A DNA stretch of 64,000 bases from positions 62,772,150-62,836,149 of the forward strand of contig CM050649.1 of assembly GCA_027574665.1 (NCBI GenBank), in the 5' to 3' direction. The DNA comes from Rhynochetos jubatus (Eukaryota; Chordata; Aves; Eurypygiformes; Rhynochetidae). The translations under genes and the position numbers were made by a program. The notes beneath the pieces were generated by a model. The model worked only from the letters and a program-made list of their open reading frames with translations. It searched no databases and was not told the DNA's origin. Within the stretch, counting starts at the first letter, position 1, and each line of letters begins with the position of its first letter. Of the stretch, positions 51,401 to 62,380 are shown piece after piece.

Positions 51401-54400
51401 AGGACAAAGGTTTGGGAGTTACAATGAACCACAAGCTGAGTCAATCATTCTATGCTATTACACAAAGGTCAAATGGTTTTCAGGTATATATGACAGACAT
51501 TTCACATGTAAGATGCAGGCTGTTTGCCTTTCTAACTACTGAGTTTCACCTGAAGTTTCAACTTGTACTTTGGGCACTAACACAAAGCATCTGTATCTTG
51601 GAAAAAGGTTCAGTTAACATCAGTGAGGGTTATCAAAATGAGCATAAGGTTTGAAAATGTGAGATAGGAAGACTGAGGGACATAGTCTAGAGTAAAAGAG
51701 TGTAACTTGTGTTAACAATACTCTGGTAAGTAAAAACTTGTTAATAAGAACATAGGGATCATAACTACCCATGTCAGCTTCTGAGTAGGATAAAATGTGA
51801 TAGCAGTTGGCTTCAGTTTTCAAAAGTGATGAATGATTTAGAGATCCATCTGTTTTAAACTCTGATACTCCTTGCGTGGGCTTGATCTTTTGAAGTGACT
51901 TGCTTTCTTTTATAGGAACAATTAAAGAAATTTCAAGGCAGTTACCAAAATAGTGGGCACCCCTCACTACCCACCAGTTAGCTGAAAAAACGCAAGTTTT
52001 ATTCTACCAGACAGCCAAGTATAGCACACTACCCACACCAAAACCTTGAAACTTGCTGTTGCATGGTTGCTGTATTTATCCTACACTTGTCATATTAGAA
52101 AATGGAATCAGTGTTTTCAAGTTCTTACTGTCTTACTATAGATGATACCGATACCTCCTTCCACCTTATTGGTTCTAGGCTATCCTTCATTTTCGGTCCT
52201 GAGCTTTAACACATGTCAAGTAAGAGTCAGATTGTGTCTGGCCATAAAGACTTGTTCTGGAAATCTCTTCCTACTAATTTTGAGATGTAAATTAATGTGT
52301 TTGACACCACTCGATTTATATCAGTTTTAACTGTAATGTGAAATAGCCTAAAATAACCCCTTAAACCTATTTTGATAGATTGTAAATGTCACCGAAGAGA
52401 AATATGAATATCCGTTTCATAAGCCAGCAAAGAAATGTGTAGTACAAGTGAGGGTAAAGAAAGAAAAGACATGCATAAGAAACAAGATTTGGAGTGAATG
52501 GAGTGAAACAGTGTTCATTCATGATGGTAAGTTATCATGTATGTACCATTCATAACTCTTATAATTAGATATGTTATTACTATTCAGCTTCATTACTAAG
52601 TCTACTCTTCTTGCTGCATTTTGTGCTGTAGCAGTACCTCGAGGTCTACAGCACATACCAGGCTCACACAGCTCTGGGTACTGGATGGAACGGCAGTCCT
52701 TGGTCTAATGAGCTGTACTTCCTAAGGCAGTCTAGCACAGGGCTGCGCTCCTGAGTTAAGTTACATCTGGCTTTTGACAGTCTTTAGAAAACGAAAATGG
52801 TCAGCAGCTGAAAAGCCCACAACACCACCCCTGGCTGCCCTGCAGTGGACGGCCCAAGAATCTCTACAAATGCTTTTAGCTGGAGTTAGTAAGCCAAGAA
52901 ACCCACAGAAGTCATAATATTCATCAAATCACATAGTCTTTATGGATTAAATATCACGTTTCTTTTACATTTGGTGAATAATTTCTTATCTGACAGAGGT
53001 AGGAAATGGTTTAACTCTCCTTTAAATCTATGTGCTCTGCATCCTACAGCTCAGTTCAGCACAAATTAAACAAGAATCTTGTAATACTTTTCCTTCACCT
53101 TCTATGACCAAATTTTAACATTGATGTGTTAACAAGGGAAATGGGGTTTCCATGATGAGAAAAATACCTCCACATGCAACAGCTTTTTGATCTCAGATTA
53201 GACAAAGGGAAGTAGCATAATGGAGTGACACTATATTTATGGAGAGAAACTGGTGCAGAGACCTGTCTCTGTACACAGGCAAAAAATGTACAATACTACC
53301 AGTAATGGCACAAACCAAGACAAATATATGTATTTAACACAACAGACTGTGTACTTTAAAACATGTCTTTTTGGTCTATTGGGCTTCAAGTACACATTTA
53401 TCTGAAGACACAGGAAATACAAGTCCAGACATTATCATTTTTGCAATGGATTAAATGAAAATTCAGTTATAATGTTTATAGGATATTGCATGCTTAGTCT
53501 ATCAGATGCCTCGCAACATCTCATTGTTCTGCTGGCACCTCTCAACTTTGTTGGCACAGATTCATTACTTTAATTTCAAAAGAAAATTTCTCTCTCTTGG
53601 AGAAAGAAGCCTATTTGCTCCACACGTTCACTGTGGTGAAGGAGAGAACACATCGCAGCCCATCAGAGATTTGAATTGTCCTTTGGAGATGCTTCTTTTC
53701 TCTCAGTGAAGACAGAGAGAGCCTAGGACAGTACACGTGGCCAGCAGTGGGGTCAGCCTGGTGTCAGGGTGGACACTGGTGTGTGAACAGTACAGGGAGG
53801 GGAAATGCAAAGGGCTTTTCTTTGTGGGGGAATGTAGGTCTGCTCACTCCCTGCCAGCCCTTCGCCAGAAGAAAATGGAGTTGAACAGTTAACCGTCCTG
53901 ATTCCAGCCTAGCAAACCTTGCTCTCAGCAGCTGCAACTCTCCTTCAACTGTTTTTGATGTCAGATTAGGTAAAGGGGAAGTAGCATAATGGAGCAACAC
54001 TCTATATTTATGGAGAGAAACTGGTGCAGAGACTTGTCTCTGTACACTGACAGACAAAAAATGTACATCAAACACCACTGCTTCCCCAGCTTCCGCCACA
54101 GCTGTTGTTGAGGCTGAACCATCGCAGCATGTTCCTTCCGCTTCAGAAATGTTTATGGTAGACAAGGCCGCAGTTGCATATAAACTATAATACCTCGGTG
54201 TGTTCAGTGCAGCATGTTGATTTACCCCTTAAGCACATTGCACGTATGTGCAAGTTCATGTGATGTGGCAATTTCCCTTCTTCCTTCCTGAACTCGGAAA
54301 GGATCAGTGGTTTTATAGTATGAATCTATGAATAAATTACATTGAGGTATCACATGCCTAGAGAAACCTCTTTAAACCTCTCCTTCAACGCCTACAAAAA

Positions 54401-57400
54401 GTTTTCTGTCCATTTTATTTTGGGTTCATGTACAAGTGCACATTCAAAGTGCATTTTAATATTGCCTACATTGAAAAAAACCCTATTATTAGTAATATCA
54501 CTCATGACTTCGTGAAAATCAGATACCTAATTTCACAGACACAGTAAATTGAAAAAACAATGAGTGGAGTAACTTGAAAGGAAAAAATAATTCAGTATTT
54601 TTATTTTTAAACATGTCAATTTTTCTGCTGAAAGCCTTGAAGGAGAGTGTAATGACCTGGTTTTTGTTTGCTTCTACATGATATTCCAATGTTTCATCTA
54701 GGAAATGTGCTACATTTCTTTAGGAACACATTTTTAAGAGGCATTTCAGCCTCCATTTAAAAAAGCTGAAACATCAAAATGAAATAACATAATTCAAAAC
54801 ATAACTGAAATATTTGTTCTGAAATGTTCCTTTGACATGAAAAGAATTTGTTAATTTTCTCATGGGAAACACATTCATTTTCCATTGGAATTACCATATG
54901 CCCTTGAAAAATTCCCCACAATTTAAACTGAACTGAGGTTGTTTAGTATAGAAACTTTCTGCTAAAAAAGAAATGTTTGATCAGCTTTATTCATATATAG
55001 AAACTTGAAATAATTGGTCTAATTTTTAGAGCTGCTGAGCGTTCATAGATTGCTTTGAAGTTAATAGTAATTCAGAGGTGTTCTGCATTTTTGCAAACAA
55101 AGCCACTTGCTTTGGTTTCAAAGTACTGTTATTTGTGACTAAGTTTAAGAATTTGTATCTGAAAAAACCCATCATAAAATGGCCTACTCAAAAAAAATAT
55201 GCTTCTTTTTCTTCCTCCTTTCCAAAATGCAGGAGGTAAGAAATTAAGAGAACCAAACCTCTTTGTGGTTTGGCTGAAGTAAAGACAACTGCTTCCTCTT
55301 CTCTCGGGTGTGTACGTGATAGAGGGTTAGCAGAATGATGCAGAACTATCACCTCAGACAAAATAATTTCTGCTACACAGTCCAGAGATTGTTCAGAATA
55401 TATTTTCTGTGCCCTATCTCAAAAGACAGGAAGGGAAAAGCTCCCTTTTCATCTTAAAGTGATGAATAATAATACTAAAATAATTTTGTATTTTAGTATT
55501 ACATAAATATTATTCTTATACACAGTTCTGCCCAGACCTTTGAGTTTTTTCTTGGTTTCATATCAAATTTGTGGAAATTCGTAATATCCTTGGGTTAAAC
55601 TACAGATGGGTTCAAACTAGGAACTTCTGTAAAAATCTTTTGTTCTTTGAACTTGATCTAGATTTATCCTAAAACCATTGTGTAACCAGCCTTGGACTAT
55701 TAACATTTTAAGGGCTGTTCCTGCATGTTTTTCTTCAAAGTACTTAGTTCAAAGCAGTCCAAACTAGTTCTGGTTCTAAAGCTAGGTAATGAACAAAACA
55801 AAATTCTCCAAAAATACTTTTTTTTTGCATCAACCAATGACATTGGGTTTTTTTGGTATTTAGGGTATTTAGGAGGAAGAAATGCAAGGTACAGAGCAGT
55901 AGTATTTGTTGAAAAATATAAATATGTTTTTGCTGGCATTTCTTTAGGACTATGCCCAGCAGGCTTAAAAAAGGTAAACATAATGAAAACCAAATGTTGT
56001 TTCTTGAGTCAAAGAGAATATTTTGTTTGACAAAAAGCTTTTATTTTCATTTTGCCTTAAACCAGTTACAGCTGTGAAGGGGTGAGGAGGCAGCGGCAGG
56101 GACTGACAGTGTGTGGAGGTGGGAGGCGGCAACAGCAGGAATCCCTAAGCAGCTGGGGCAGCAGCAGGTCTGTCAGTGACAGATGGACAGAGGGTTTGGT
56201 ATCTAGAGGAATCAAGGCTGGATGGAAGTATCCAGTGCCAGGACAGGCCATGCTTTGCATATGAGAACAGAAATCCAGGGAAAGGAGGGGTTGGGGTCTA
56301 CTGGAGCAGAGGAAGCCATGGAAGGTGATGGATCAAGGTAACAGCAAGGTTGAGAGCTCAAAGGAGGTGGAAGGAACAGTGCTAAAGTCAGAAGTTCCTG
56401 TTTCCCCTAAAAGAGCTCCAGGAAATGTTTCTTTAAATCAGTGGCAGTTCAGGAACAATGCAATATTTATAATTCAGTATATAATTAATCCATTTACTTT
56501 ATGAACTACCATTTCCCACATTATTAACATTGATTTTTGCCTCTTATTTTTAAGGAAAGACAGTGGATGTCATGCTGCTAAACCTCACGTTGATTTGCCT
56601 CTTGATTTTCCTCGGAGGTTTTTTGATATGTGCATGTAGAAGGTAATGTATGTTTCTGCACGGTAGTGTAAATTTCTGGTGGAAAGGAGATCAGGGAGCA
56701 AAAGAGGTGTGGGTGAGGGTAGTCCACTCCCTGGAGCTCCAGTCTCACACCCTACTCTCAGATGTCTTTCTGCCACTTTAAACGACATTTTTTCACTTTG
56801 CTCTGACCTCTGCCTCTCTACTTTCAGTGTGACTTTGCTCCATGCTTTTGCAAGTTCTGCACTCAGGGTCACCAATGTTAATCATGCCAAAGATGAACTG
56901 CATTTGCCATGTTGCCCAATTTAATTTCATAATCCATGACTATTACCAAATTAGTCTTTTATTTTAAGCTGGACATTTTACAAGAAATCGATAAAATTGG
57001 AAAGTCAGACTGATGTAAGGAATTTGCTTTGCTGTACTATTAGTACAGCAAAGTAATAGTAGTAATCCTACACACACCAATAATTAAAGCAGCCAACTGT
57101 CTCCATGTCACTGCTTTTCTGCCTGGCTACATAACTTTCTTAGTGGAATTACAGAGAAGGCTTTCCTGAACTGAAAAAAGGACTTGTTCAGGATAGGATG
57201 ATAACTTAGGATGTCTTAATATTTGGAAGGTGAAGTACATAAATGGAACCTCTGTTAAAAGTAAACTGATTATTTAATTACTGGCTGTGATTCCTGATTA
57301 AGATAAAAGAAGTTGTCATGTGCTCTTTTTTTCTCCCAGTAAACAAAGACTCAAGTATTATAGGTATGAAAGAACTAATATAAAAATACAGGTTAAAAAG

Positions 57401-60400
57401 CTTCCCCTGGGCAAACAAGCCATGTAGTTGAAAGTCATCTGCACCTAAACATAAAACAGTATTCTGGTCAAATAATGAGGAGTGATTCTGGCCTCAAGAG
57501 AGCAATTCAGCTGGTAGATCTTTCCAGCGGAAAAACTACATAGTACTCAAAACCAACAGAAAATCCTCTGTGATGAAACAAAATTTTTTCATGGTTCTGT
57601 GCAGCCACCACTCTCAAACCTGAATTCTGCTAGGCCTCAGCAAATGAATTAAAAGATTGTTCTGATGCTATGCTTGCTCCCTGTCATCAGATGTTTGTTT
57701 CTTTTATTATCACACTTTATAGGTAATATTTTTCATTATGAAAAGAAAATGCAGGTGTGATTTATTAGCCATAGACATAATATCATGGCACAAGCTCTTG
57801 ATTTGCTTGGAAATCATGTGTTTGTGCATGTCCATACAGGTCTTAAATCTCTAGCAGGCTAAAAAGTAGTCAGGCTGATGAAGAGCTAGGAAAAGGTGTT
57901 GAGAAAAATGTCTGCAGTGAAACAAAAAGGGTAGAGTGTCTTTAGAAATGGTAGAAGCATGTCTAATTGGCATATCTATTACAAAGCATTATTGACTGAT
58001 CTGTTCCTGCAGACATTTAAGAGTGTCATGTCTCTGTCCCTCCCTTGTACATATAGATGCCTGGAAGTTATAACCATGCCTATTCCACATCCTTCAGATA
58101 ACATCAAAACTTGGTTAGCTGCAGACGAGACTCACCACCAGGTAGAGTGTGTCTGTCTTTTTTGTCTCACTATATTGACACGTATGAGATTATTATTGCG
58201 ACTAGAAGGGTAAAACATTACCTTTAGGGCAGCTGGTCATTTTTACGAAAAACTGAAAAAAGGTATGTACAATGTTTGTGGTGAAGCCAGAACAGTACAG
58301 GAAGCTTGTGGAGGTTACAAGACAAGATGGAGAAAGTCCTTAGGGGAGAATTAGCTCAAGTGTGCCTCAAAGTGTTTCAGCATATCCACACGCAATGGGC
58401 AAACATTTTAAGGAGCAATCACCCTGACTCCCTGCTGAATAGTCAGTTAAGGGAAATTACATGTATAAGCATGTGGGCAAGTTATCAAAGGGAAAGATTT
58501 AGCAGACATCTGTAAGTTGTTGGCTATGTTGTAGCAAATGTGGACATTCTTATGGCAAATAAAAGGAGGCTCCACAATGCACACAACATAACCTACCCCA
58601 ACAGTGCACCTGCTGTGGGACAAAACCCTGTACAGATGTGTTTACTTTGGAAGACCTGATGTGCCGTAAGTTCAGATGCTGGCTTATCTTATGGCAAATG
58701 ACAAGTCTTTAGTTAACTGTGCAAAACAGAAAATAAGTATTTGAAATGTTTACGTAGCTATGATTAATGGAGCTCCTTGGCTGGCACACTCAATACTCCT
58801 TATCCCCATCTGTCATTGTGTGAGTTAGAGGAAAAAAATGTGCTGGAGGAAAAAGTCAGGCAGTGGTCTAGACCCCTATAACTTGGATGAGGCTGCAGAG
58901 TGAAATGTGCTCTAGGAGGCATGGTGAGATTGCCTCTTACCTGTTACTCCTGCAACACATGAAGAGAATGTGGAGGTGTGCCCTAACTATGTTTTCAGGC
59001 GTGGGGGGACATCATTGAGACAGAACACTGTAATGAGGATTTTCTCCATCCTATGTACTCAAAACACTGGTTCATATCCTGTGCAGGATTTCTATTAATT
59101 TTACTCTGTCCTACTTTATTATTCTACGTACACTGAAATATCAAAATGTCTTCCAGTACTGCATTCAGCAATGTAACTAACACTTGCCAGTGTGAATTTT
59201 TATGCCATCTTGTCTCCCAGGGGAAAAATGTATGCCTTCCAATATCATGGTTTGTTTTTTGTATAAATACACCTACATTATTGCAAACTATGACAGAGAC
59301 CTTAGACCATCTCATTTCATAAATCACAATTTGAATTGTGAGACAAGAGATGTGGGGTTTGTTTGGTTTTACCTTCTCAAAGGCAAATTTATGGAAAAAT
59401 TGATATGCATATGCTATATTACAAATGACAAGATTGAAGTGGTTTTAACTTGCACCTGGAGTTCTTTACACAAGCCTTGATCTGGGTCCCAAGAGAAGTC
59501 TGTGTTCCTCTGCTTTACACTCATCTCAGAAAAGAAAAGCCCAAGAGCTCCAGAACTGCAATAATGCCAGGTCTCTTATTCTCAAGATTCAAAGTCATTT
59601 CTACATGCTTCTTGCCAAAATTATTTGACTAAATTTGACCTAAAAGATGTCATACTTATCACTGTTTCTGTGCAAAAGCCTTCTGGGACTCTTTTTCCAG
59701 TAATGGTGTGCAAATTAACTAATAATGCTGCTTTTGATGATCACATATGGACTGGCAGAATATAAAATAAAAAACCACAGCAATCTATGATCACCACAAG
59801 CCCTCCCATATTTAATATCACTAACAGAGAAATAAAACATTTCTGTCGCCAAACTGTTACAAACACAATGTATCTTTGACAAGAAGACTTCAGCATAGCT
59901 GTGTAATTAATGTCTAGATAATTGCAAGTGGTGGAAATTACTGTTGCTGGCACTTCAAATTGAATAAAACACATGGAACATCTCAGTATCTCAAATATTG
60001 TTGACACCTGAAATAGAAAAGGCATTGGATTTGGACATACTTTAGGAGTTGAGACAACTGTGGAGAATGGTGCTGTTTTATCCAACAAATAAATAAACCC
60101 CCTAAAAGTTAGATTGTTACTTTGACATAAACCTTGGGAACATGGCTATGTCATCCTGGAAGGTGACAAGCAAAAAGTTAGGGCCCAGAACAACTAAACA
60201 ATTTTGCCTGTGAGCAACTTTTAGGTCGAGAGAGTAATTCATATGATCTCTGTATTCCAGTTACATGGCAGAGTAAGTAATCTGTACTAATCCCAGATAC
60301 AGCCAAATAGTAGCCTGCTTGTAACAACATTCACAATTTGTAATAGCACTGAATGCAAATGTTCTGCATAATGTTATTTTTAATCCAACAGAAACAAACA

Positions 60401-60514
60401 TCAGTTCCCATGGAGATGCACTCAGAGGTTACTCTGGGAATACCAGAAGAGATTGGAGATGGAAACATTCAACAACAGAATTGTTTGAAGGAATATGCAT
60501 TAGAAGACCTGTAG
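45362..60514 (+). CDS. IL3RA: IL3RA/IL5RA-type cytokine receptor alpha chain, complete coding region (ten exons, 426 aa)
   Basis: The product is a single-pass receptor chain that should bind an IL-3/IL-5-family cytokine and signal with the common beta chain. Coding exons are 45362-45464, 45820-45974, 46109-46256, 46825-46933, 47019-47206, 50087-50220, 52379-52526, 56555-56642, 58057-58141 and 60392-60514. Every junction is AG/GT and in phase, totalling 1281 nt. Residues 1-34 are a signal peptide region; D1 is about 35-135, D2 136-234 and D3 235-328 with WSEWS at 317-321. The membrane helix is about 334-356. A box-1-like PIPHP lies at 366-370, and the short tail ends at TAG. Adjacent CSF2RA favours IL3RA by human synteny. 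However, 426 aa, the GFNAKVKTEL and APEDIQIFF segments and the box-1 region look closer to IL5RA. The gene name is therefore less sure than the gene itself. Confidence 0.85.
45820..45974 (+). CDS. IL3RA: IL3RA-like exon 2: first half of D1
   Basis: This 155-nt exon has a taattgcag acceptor and GTAAGT donor. It encodes HNVLRITKKESRVILSWSNN and the YTVKYILNY strand, the first half of the N-terminal fibronectin-like domain. It ends in phase 0. Confidence 0.85.
46109..46256 (+). CDS. IL3RA: IL3RA-like exon 3: second half of D1
   Basis: This 148-nt exon encodes LHSGFNAKVKTELFA and ends in SGWTEF..KAPPG, which resembles the D1 end of IL5RA. It leaves in phase 1. Confidence 0.85.
46825..46933 (+). 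CDS. IL3RA: IL3RA-like exon 4: first half of D2
   Basis: This 109-nt exon follows a long pyrimidine tract (ttttttgttgcag). It encodes NLSCIIYNISFFNCTWH and APEDIQIFFSYR, the cysteine pair and strands equivalent to the CSF2RA exon at 5343-5472. Confidence 0.88.
47019..47206 (+). CDS. IL3RA: IL3RA-like exon 5: second half of D2
   Basis: This 188-nt exon is only 85 bp from exon 4. It carries the second cysteine pair (VECQQYI, IGCHMKEI) and NxS/T sites, ending in TPQTIG at a GTGAGT donor in phase 1. Confidence 0.86.
50087..50220 (+). CDS. IL3RA: IL3RA-like exon 6: first half of D3
   Basis: This 134-nt exon starts with the EKLNPPNNVSVSLEN hinge and continues with RIHWKPPP and CFLYQVKIDHK, the classical opening of the membrane-proximal fibronectin domain. 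It ends in phase 0. Confidence 0.9.
52379..52526 (+). CDS. IL3RA: IL3RA-like exon 7: second half of D3 with WSEWS
   Basis: This 148-nt exon encodes CVVQVRVKKEKTC and a canonical WSEWS box (residues 317-321). It ends in phase 1 at a GTAAGT donor. Confidence 0.93.
53184..53292 (+). repeat. Direct repeat, copy 1 (about 110 bp)
   Basis: It runs from TTTTTGATCTCAGATTA to AAAAAATGTACA and matches 53952-54067 closely, including a shared GGAGAGAAACTGGTGCAGAG block, with small indels. Confidence 0.85.
53952..54067 (+). repeat. Direct repeat, copy 2
   Basis: This is the partner of 53184-53292, about 768 bp downstream. Differences include CTCTATATTTA for CTATATTTA and a few inserted bases near the end. 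Confidence 0.85.
55470..55501. repeat. Perfect 13-bp inverted repeat with 6-base loop
   Basis: TAATACTAAAATA at 55470-55482 and TATTTTAGTATTA at 55489-55501 are exact reverse complements around ATTTTG, within AT-rich intron sequence. Confidence 0.9.
56555..56642 (+). CDS. IL3RA: IL3RA-like exon 8: transmembrane segment
   Basis: This 88-nt exon encodes a strongly hydrophobic stretch beginning VMLLNLTLICLLIFLGG and ending in CRR, a single-pass helix with stop-transfer arginines. Length and phases equal those of the CSF2RA transmembrane exon. Confidence 0.9.
57027..57053. repeat. Perfect 13-bp palindrome with 1-base centre
   Basis: CTTTGCTGTACTA at 57027-57039 and TAGTACAGCAAAG at 57041-57053 are exact reverse complements around a single T, in the intron between the membrane and box-1 exons. 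Confidence 0.92.
58057..58141 (+). CDS. IL3RA: IL3RA-like exon 9: box-1-like cytoplasmic segment
   Basis: This 85-nt exon encodes CLEVITMPIPHPSDNIKTWL. The proline box PIPHP after a hydrophobic run corresponds to box 1, the JAK-docking motif of this family. It ends in phase 0. Confidence 0.88.
60392..60514 (+). CDS. IL3RA: IL3RA-like exon 10: C-terminal tail and stop
   Basis: The acceptor aatccaacag is followed by 40 in-frame codons of acidic tail (EVTLGIPEEIGDG) and TAG at 60512-60514. The frame follows from exon 9. Poly(A) signals were not pinned down; the first AT-rich stretches follow at about 61010-61150. Confidence 0.75.
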   Translation, partial: KQTSVPMEMHSEVTLGIPEEIGDGNIQQQNCLKEYALEDL

Positions 60515-61348
60515 GGATGATATGTCTTTTTTATCTGCAAGCAAGAGTTGCCTTTCTATGAAGTGGACAATATTCTGACAAATCTAAAGAGCATCTCATA
60601 ACGGATTTTGTCTGAGCCCAATAACTTGAAGTATTCTGAGCTCCTCCTCTGTCTCGAGTGCAGATGGGAAAACCAGCAATCAACATACTCATTTTTCTCT
60701 TGGATGGTGAGACACCATCTCTGTGGGTAGACAAGGTAGTTTATCCCATCTGCCATGGTCCAGACATATTTTCTCAAAAGTGGAGGGAAGAATTACTGCT
60801 TCAGTTAAAAATCATTGCAAGAGGCATTTAGAAAATAAGTGTCACGAATTTACAGATTCCTTTCTTGGTGAGGATATAAGACTGATACAATGGAAGAATC
60901 AGAACATATGTGAGCTAAGTGGGGTAGAGAAGTACCACACATTAGACAAACACATCTGGAATCCAGACTTCATATAGAGAAATCAGGCCACAGTGAATAT
61001 TATATTGTTCCTTAAAATATATTTTATATATGTATATTTTATATAGTTTTGGCTTGCAGTATTGGAAGTCCACAATCAATGCCAGGACTTAAAAGAAGAC
61101 AGAGAACCAATAGCTTAAAATAATTTTATTGTTTTACCTGAAAATAGAATAATTCTTTTAGATTAAAATTGCTTTGCTTACAAGAGGTCTCAGTTTTGAT
61201 CAATACACATGGTTCACTGACATGCACATAGCAATCTCCAGAGACACACCACATAAAATGAAATAATATCAGTTGTATGGAAAAGTCATCCTAAAACGAA
61301 AATTTGATAGTTAAAAACATTAGTATCTGAGTTCTTCCGAGAAACGCT
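60515..61348. other. 3' region after the IL3RA-like stop codon
   Basis: This is a probable 3' untranslated region, AT-rich towards 61010-61060. No AATAAA was identified with confidence before the LTR that begins at 61349. Confidence 0.5.
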
Positions 61349-62380
61349 TGTATTGGGTTTGTGTGGTGGGGGATTTTGGTAGCAGGGTAGGGGCCACAGG
61401 GATGGCTCCTGTGAGAAGCTGCTAGAGGCTTCCCCAGCTTCAAGTGAGACCTGCCAGTGCCTCTGGGATTAACTTATTTAAGAGGGGAAAGCAAAAAGAA
61501 CCTGCAGAAGGAGAGAGGGGTGGGATGTGAAAGACACAAACAGACAGACACCCAGGTGACTGCAGGAAGGTGGCAAGGAGGTGGGCCAGAGCAGAGGTTC
61601 CCCTGTAGGTCGTGGTGAGAGGTCATGCGGTGCCCCTGCAGCCATGGAGGGTCACGGGGCAGCAGAGACGCCCCTGCAGCCTGGGGAGGGCCCCACGCTG
61701 GAGCAGGGGGCTGTGCCTGAAGGGAAGCCTGTGGGAAGCCTGCTGGAGCAGGCTGCTCCTGAAGGACCGCACCCAACAGAAAGGACCCAGGCTGGAGCAG
61801 TTAGAGGAGGAAACTGCAAACTGTGGGAAGCACTCATGCTTGTGAAGTTGGTGGAGGACTGTCTGCCCTGGGAGGGACTCCACACTGGAGCAGGGACAGA
61901 GTGTGAGGAGTCCTGCCCTTTGGGAGGAAGGAGCGACAGAGACAATGAGTAATGGACTGACCACAACACCCATTCCCTGTTGCCCTGTGCCAGCAGGTGG
62001 GAGGATGCAGAGAATCTGGGGGGAAAGCTGAATCCAGGAAGGAAGAGGTGGGGGAAGGTGTTTCTAAGATGTGTTTTTATCTCTCATTATTCTGCTCTGA
62101 TTTGGTTGGTAACAAATTAAACTGATTTCCCCAGGCTGACTCTGTTTTGCACATGACCATAGTTGGTGATCATTGTGCATTACTTGCTTTGTATATTCTT
62201 TTATTATTATTGTTGTTGCTGTTATTTCTTTTCTCCTTGTGCTGTCCTGTTAAATTGTCCTTGTCTCAACACATGTTTTTTTTTCTTCTGATTCTCCTCC
62301 CCATTCCTCTGACACGGGGAGGGGAGGAGTGAGCTAGCAGCACACGGTGTATAGATGCTGTCTGGGCCTAAATCACAACA
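61349..62380 (+). mobile_element. Solo LTR, plus orientation, about 1.03 kb
   Basis: It starts TGTATTGGGTTTGTGTGG and ends AAATCACAACA. A run of imperfect repeats built on CTGGAGCAG and CCTGAAGGG occupies about 61630-61910. A later AACAAATTAAACTG segment includes an ATTAAA poly(A)-like signal, and TCTCAACACATG follows. The same elements occur inverted at 40128-41060 and partly at 31500-32008. The flanks (ACGCT, CACTT) do not form a clear duplication. Reading frames inside it reflect the repeat, not a gene. Confidence 0.75.

Larger units (their letters stand above)
45465..60391 (+). other. Introns of the IL3RA-like gene
   Basis: The larger introns are 47207-50086, 50221-52378, 52527-56554, 56643-58056 and 58142-60391. 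The first includes a GC-richer block at about 47940-49450 that may be an unclassified repeat. The third includes the duplicated 110-bp segment at 53184 and 53952 and a 13-bp palindrome at 55470. The fourth has a palindrome at 57027. No further exon was recognised. Confidence 0.6.

Noticed and set aside
53764-54165. 133-codon minus-strand open frame
   Set aside because: It overlaps the direct repeat at 53952, has no recognisable domain and lies in an intron; probably chance.
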